NCBI GenBank assembly: GCA_024640765.1
Contig: JAHEEK010000004.1
Span: forward strand, 1-64,000
Reading direction: 5' to 3'
Origin: Nereida sp024640765
Lineage (GTDB): Bacteria > Pseudomonadota > Alphaproteobacteria > Rhodobacterales > Rhodobacteraceae
Length of the DNA stretch: 64,000 bases
Part shown: piece by piece, positions 61,352 through 64,000 of the stretch
Layout: each line of letters opens with the position of its first letter
How positions within the stretch are numbered: the first letter of the stretch is position 1
Notes under the pieces: model-generated
What the model saw: only the letters and a program-made list of their open reading frames with translations
Database searches by the model: none
Told to the model about the DNA's origin: nothing
Translations under genes and position numbers: made by a program

Positions 61352-62992
61352 TTAGTTTTGGCGGCGTCCGACTTGACGGCACAAGATGATCACGGGGATC
61401 AACCCCAACGCCGCAATCACAAGAGACGGGACTGCAGCGCCTTCCAAACGCTCGTCCGAGGCAAGCCTATAGGCCTGAACGGCAAGCGTATCAAAATTAA
61501 AAGGCCGCATGATCAGGGTTGCAGGAAGCTCTTTCATCACATCAACGAACACGATGACCAGTGCCGTCAGCAGGCTTGGCTGCAAAATAGGCACATGCAC
61601 GCGGCGCACCGTCGCCAGAACCCCCTGCCCTAAGACACGCGAGGCCGCATCCATGTTGGTACTGACCGCGGCAATGCCCCCCTCATACGCGCCAAGGGCG
61701 GCGGCGGAAAAGCGGATCATATACGCCCCGACCAAAAGCCAAATCGAACCGGTAACGAGCAGCCCTGTTGAGATACCAAATTGCGCGCGCATCGCCGCAT
61801 CAAGCGCGTTATCAAAGGCAGCGAATGGCACCATAAGCCCCACTGCAATAACGCCGCCAGGCACAGCGTAGCCTAATCGCGCCGCATAAAGACTGCTGCG
61901 GGTCAAGATGCTTGGGGCAACCCGCTGGATTGAGCCAAGTACAATCGCGCCCAAAACCGTCAACCCCGCGGCCGTTCCTGCAAGCGTGAGCGAGTTGCTT
62001 GTAAATGCCAGATACCGCCTATCAAACAAATTTTGCTCTGACCCAATCGCCATAGTCAAAAGGGCGACCGTGGGAATGATTACACCGGAAAGAACAGGCA
62101 GCGCACAGAATGCCGTAGCAGCCACATTCGCGCCCCCGCTTAGGGGAATGCGGGCAAGGCGTTGGCTCACGCGGGCGCTGTCGTATCTGGCAGCGCCCCG
62201 GCTGGTACGCTCAAGAATTGCCAAGAACAGCGCAATGACCAAAAGCCCAAGCGCAAGCTGTGCAGCCGCCGCACGGTCCGCCAACGTGAACCAGCTTGTG
62301 TAGATGCCCGTAGCAAATGTTTGCACACCAAAATAACTGACAGTGCCAAAATCAGCGATTGTCTCCATGGCCGCGAGAAGCACGCCAGAGGCAATCGCAG
62401 GTCGCGCCATTGGAATGCATACAGTGCGAAAGGCGTTCCAAGGGCTGCGGCCCAACGCGCGTGCGGCATGAAATGTTGTCGCCCCCTGCCCCAAAAAAGC
62501 AGCGCGCCCGAGCAGGTAGACATAAGGGTAGAGCACCAGCGTCAACATCACCGTTGCCCCACCTAAACTGCGGATTTCGGGAAACCAGTAATCGCGTGGG
62601 CCAAGGCCTGATACGGCGCGCAAGGTGGATTGAACAATGCCAGGATGGTCCAGAAGATGCGTGTAGGCATAAGCCAAGACATAGGCCGGAAACGCCAAGG
62701 GCAGGACCAATCCAATCTCGAAAATGCGTCTGCCGCGGAATTCGGTCATGCTAACAAGCCACGCAGTGCCAGTTCCCAAAACGAATGTGAAAAAACCAAC
62801 CAAAGATACTAACCACAGGGTGGTGCCAGCGTAATTCAACAAAACTGTATCAAAAAGGGCGGCAAGCGTGTCCGTCGATCCCGAAAACGCAGCCACAAGC
62901 ACACCCAGATGTGGCAGCGCAAAAAACACCCCAAGGGTCAGCGCCAAGCCGGTTAGGATTTTCTCGCCAGCTGATTTTGGCCGCTTTGCCAT
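61352..62992 (-). CDS. Iron(III)-type ABC transporter permease (FbpB-like, fused halves)
   Basis: 546 residues from ATG at 62992, with about twelve helices in two repeats, as in FbpB/SfuB. EAA-type loops lie at FHAARALGRSPWNAFRTVCI (first half) and AASRVLGQGVLATVRRVHVP (second half). The usual partners, a periplasmic iron-binding protein and an ATPase, are missing on both sides, so they must be encoded elsewhere. It lies between phoB and the kynurenine genes, about 110 bases from phoB on the same strand. Confidence 0.88.
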   Translation of the reverse strand: MAKRPKSAGEKILTGLALTLGVFFALPHLGVLVAAFSGSTDTLAALFDTVLLNYAGTTLWLVSLVGFFTFVLGTGTAWLVSMTEFRGRRIFEIGLVLPLAFPAYVLAYAYTHLLDHPGIVQSTLRAVSGLGPRDYWFPEIRSLGGATVMLTLVLYPYVYLLGRAAFLGQGATTFHAARALGRSPWNAFRTVCIPMARPAIASGVLLAAMETIADFGTVSYFGVQTFATGIYTSWFTLADRAAAAQLALGLLVIALFLAILERTSRGAARYDSARVSQRLARIPLSGGANVAATAFCALPVLSGVIIPTVALLTMAIGSEQNLFDRRYLAFTSNSLTLAGTAAGLTVLGAIVLGSIQRVAPSILTRSSLYAARLGYAVPGGVIAVGLMVPFAAFDNALDAAMRAQFGISTGLLVTGSIWLLVGAYMIRFSAAALGAYEGGIAAVSTNMDAASRVLGQGVLATVRRVHVPILQPSLLTALVIVFVDVMKELPATLIMRPFNFDTLAVQAYRLASDERLEGAAVPSLVIAALGLIPVIILCRQVGRRQN

Positions 62993-63103
62993 AGAGCGTT
63001 CCCTCAACACTGTTGTTCAGTGCGGGATGCCTATTCAGATTAAAATAGTCAAGTAAAGAGCGTACGCTTAGCCCGACAAACAAGCGACCAAGCTTCCCAA
63101 ATC

Positions 63104-63793
63104 TTAGCCCAGTGCGTATCCTGTCCCGCGCACAGTGCGCAACGGATCATTTCCGCCGTGGGTACAAAGCGATTTGCGCAAGCGTCCCACATGTACATCA
63201 ACTGTCCGCGTATCCACATAGATATCGCGCCCCCAGACACGGTCCAAAAGCTGATCGCGCGACCACACCCTGCCCGGTTTTTCAATGAACGTGGCAAGCA
63301 AGCGAAACTCGGTCGGGCCCAGCTTAATGTCGCTGCCATCACGGGTCACTTTGTGGGTTTCACTGTCCAGAATAATGTCATCAAAACGCAACGTCTGACC
63401 AACAGTTGACGGGCGGACACGGCGCAATTGAGTGCGCACCCGCGCCATCAGCTCCACCACCGAATACGGCTTGACCATGTAATCATCCATACCTGTTTCA
63501 AGGCCGCGCACTTTGTCGACCTCCTCAGAGCGGGCAGATAACATGATGATCGGCGTGCCAACTGTATCAGGCCGCGCCTTAAGGCGGCGGCATACTTCGA
63601 TGCCACTGACGGCCGGTAGCATCCAATCGAGCAAGATGATGTCTGGCGCCTGCTCATCCACGGCCAACATTGCATCTTCGCCTGTTTCCGCAGTCACGAC
63701 CCGAAAGCCCTCAGCCTCAAGATTATAAATCAGCACTTCGCGTTGTGCCATCTCGTCCTCAACCACCAATACAACCGGCTGATCAACTGACAT
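63104..63793 (-). CDS. phoB: Phosphate regulon response regulator PhoB
   Basis: 229 residues: receiver domain with phospho-Asp in DIILLDWMLPAVSG (near 52) and a C-terminal winged helix (LGPTEFRLLATFIEKPGRVW, YVDTRTVDVHVGRLRKSL). It activates high-affinity phosphate uptake and phosphorus scavenging genes. It starts seven bases after the phoU stop, so both belong to the pst-phoU-phoB type operon. Confidence 0.96.
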   Translation of the reverse strand: MSVDQPVVLVVEDEMAQREVLIYNLEAEGFRVVTAETGEDAMLAVDEQAPDIILLDWMLPAVSGIEVCRRLKARPDTVGTPIIMLSARSEEVDKVRGLETGMDDYMVKPYSVVELMARVRTQLRRVRPSTVGQTLRFDDIILDSETHKVTRDGSDIKLGPTEFRLLATFIEKPGRVWSRDQLLDRVWGRDIYVDTRTVDVHVGRLRKSLCTHGGNDPLRTVRGTGYALG

Positions 63794-63799
63794 GTTTCT

Positions 63800-64000
63800 T
63801 TAGTCCTCGGTCACAGAGGCAGGATCGTAGGGATCACCGGCCACTTTGGGGCGCTCATCATCAGGCATTTCGCCCGTGACTTGATAGATCACTTGCTCGC
63901 AAATCGATGTCACATGGTCGCCCATGCGTTCGACATTTTTGGCGATGAACTGCAAATGCATACAGCTTGTGATGTTGCGCGGATCTTCCATCATGTAGGT
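63800..64000 (-). CDS. phoU: Phosphate signalling protein PhoU, C-terminal end (partial)
   Basis: The gene enters from the right edge; codons are in frame at base 64000. About 66 residues are visible, including YMMEDPRNITSCMHLQFIAK and NVERMGDHVTSICEQVIYQV, the second metal-binding PhoU helix motif (N-ER-GD--T-I-E). It links the PstSCAB transporter to PhoR. The transporter genes are presumably further right. Confidence 0.95.
   Translation of the reverse strand, partial: TYMMEDPRNITSCMHLQFIAKNVERMGDHVTSICEQVIYQVTGEMPDDERPKVAGDPYDPASVTED

Noticed and set aside
1..64000. CRISPR arrays, insertion sequences or rRNA genes
   Set aside because: No regularly spaced repeats, transposase-like proteins or rRNA-like sequence were recognised in any region.

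Overview
The window reads as one contiguous stretch of an alphaproteobacterial chromosome, most likely a marine member of the Roseobacter group (Rhodobacterales). The strongest evidence is the gene order dusB-ntrB-ntrC-ntrY-ntrX-trkA-trkH-hfq-hflX, a sigma54-independent type of NtrC, a fused ispDF, several small families I know mainly from this group, and moderate GC content. Family assignments come from motif recognition; no database search was possible.

Layout. 1-180: end of rpsI and its terminator. 282-4700: an FkbM-type methyltransferase, a polyamine-type ABC transporter (two permeases and an ATPase, no binding protein) and ppk2. 4758-7494 (minus): an alpha/beta hydrolase, metA and a P-loop ATPase. 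7581-10700 (minus): a scarred, partly AT-rich accessory patch downstream of guaA, with FadL and EamA remnants, two paralogous small membrane proteins, an AT-rich FkbM gene and three copies of a motif resembling the 3' end of guaA. 10702-15588: guaA, an MttB-family methyltransferase and two broken Rhodobacterales genes. 15691-21262: lipA, hpt, a COQ10/RatA protein, amtB, and cinA-pgpA-ispDF. 21418-33266: the nitrogen-regulation, potassium-uptake and RNA-chaperone operon. 33306-45526: an acylase, a SYLF lipoprotein, hemB, mfd, an MFS exporter, a DsbA-like protein, a regulator, a frameshifted aquaporin and a tiny lipoprotein. 45601-54341: an orphan YejA-like binding protein, a candidate sRNA region, bdhA, a frameshifted patatin, DUF502, psuK-psuG, and a divergent DUF4198/HupE pair. 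54543-61251: rpsB-tsf, aroQ, trpA-trpB in reversed order, and kynurenine-pathway genes. 61352-64000: an orphan iron-type permease, phoB and the end of phoU.

Coherent modules are nitrogen sensing (ntrBCYX, with amtB nearby), phosphate (phoU-phoB, with ppk2 elsewhere in the window), tryptophan synthesis beside kynurenine breakdown, and pseudouridine salvage. Several transport systems are incomplete in this window.

The most notable pattern is gene disruption. Three genes carry single-base frameshifts at G runs (patatin G8, DUF6456 G6, aquaporin G3), two carry single in-frame stops, and two membrane-protein genes are fused remnants. These could be genome decay, slipped-strand phase variation or sequence errors. 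The best candidate for something undescribed is the guaA-downstream patch, where repeated TIEW(E/K)-stop motifs, short direct repeats and a low-GC copy of a resident small membrane gene suggest repeated insertion at the guaA 3' end.
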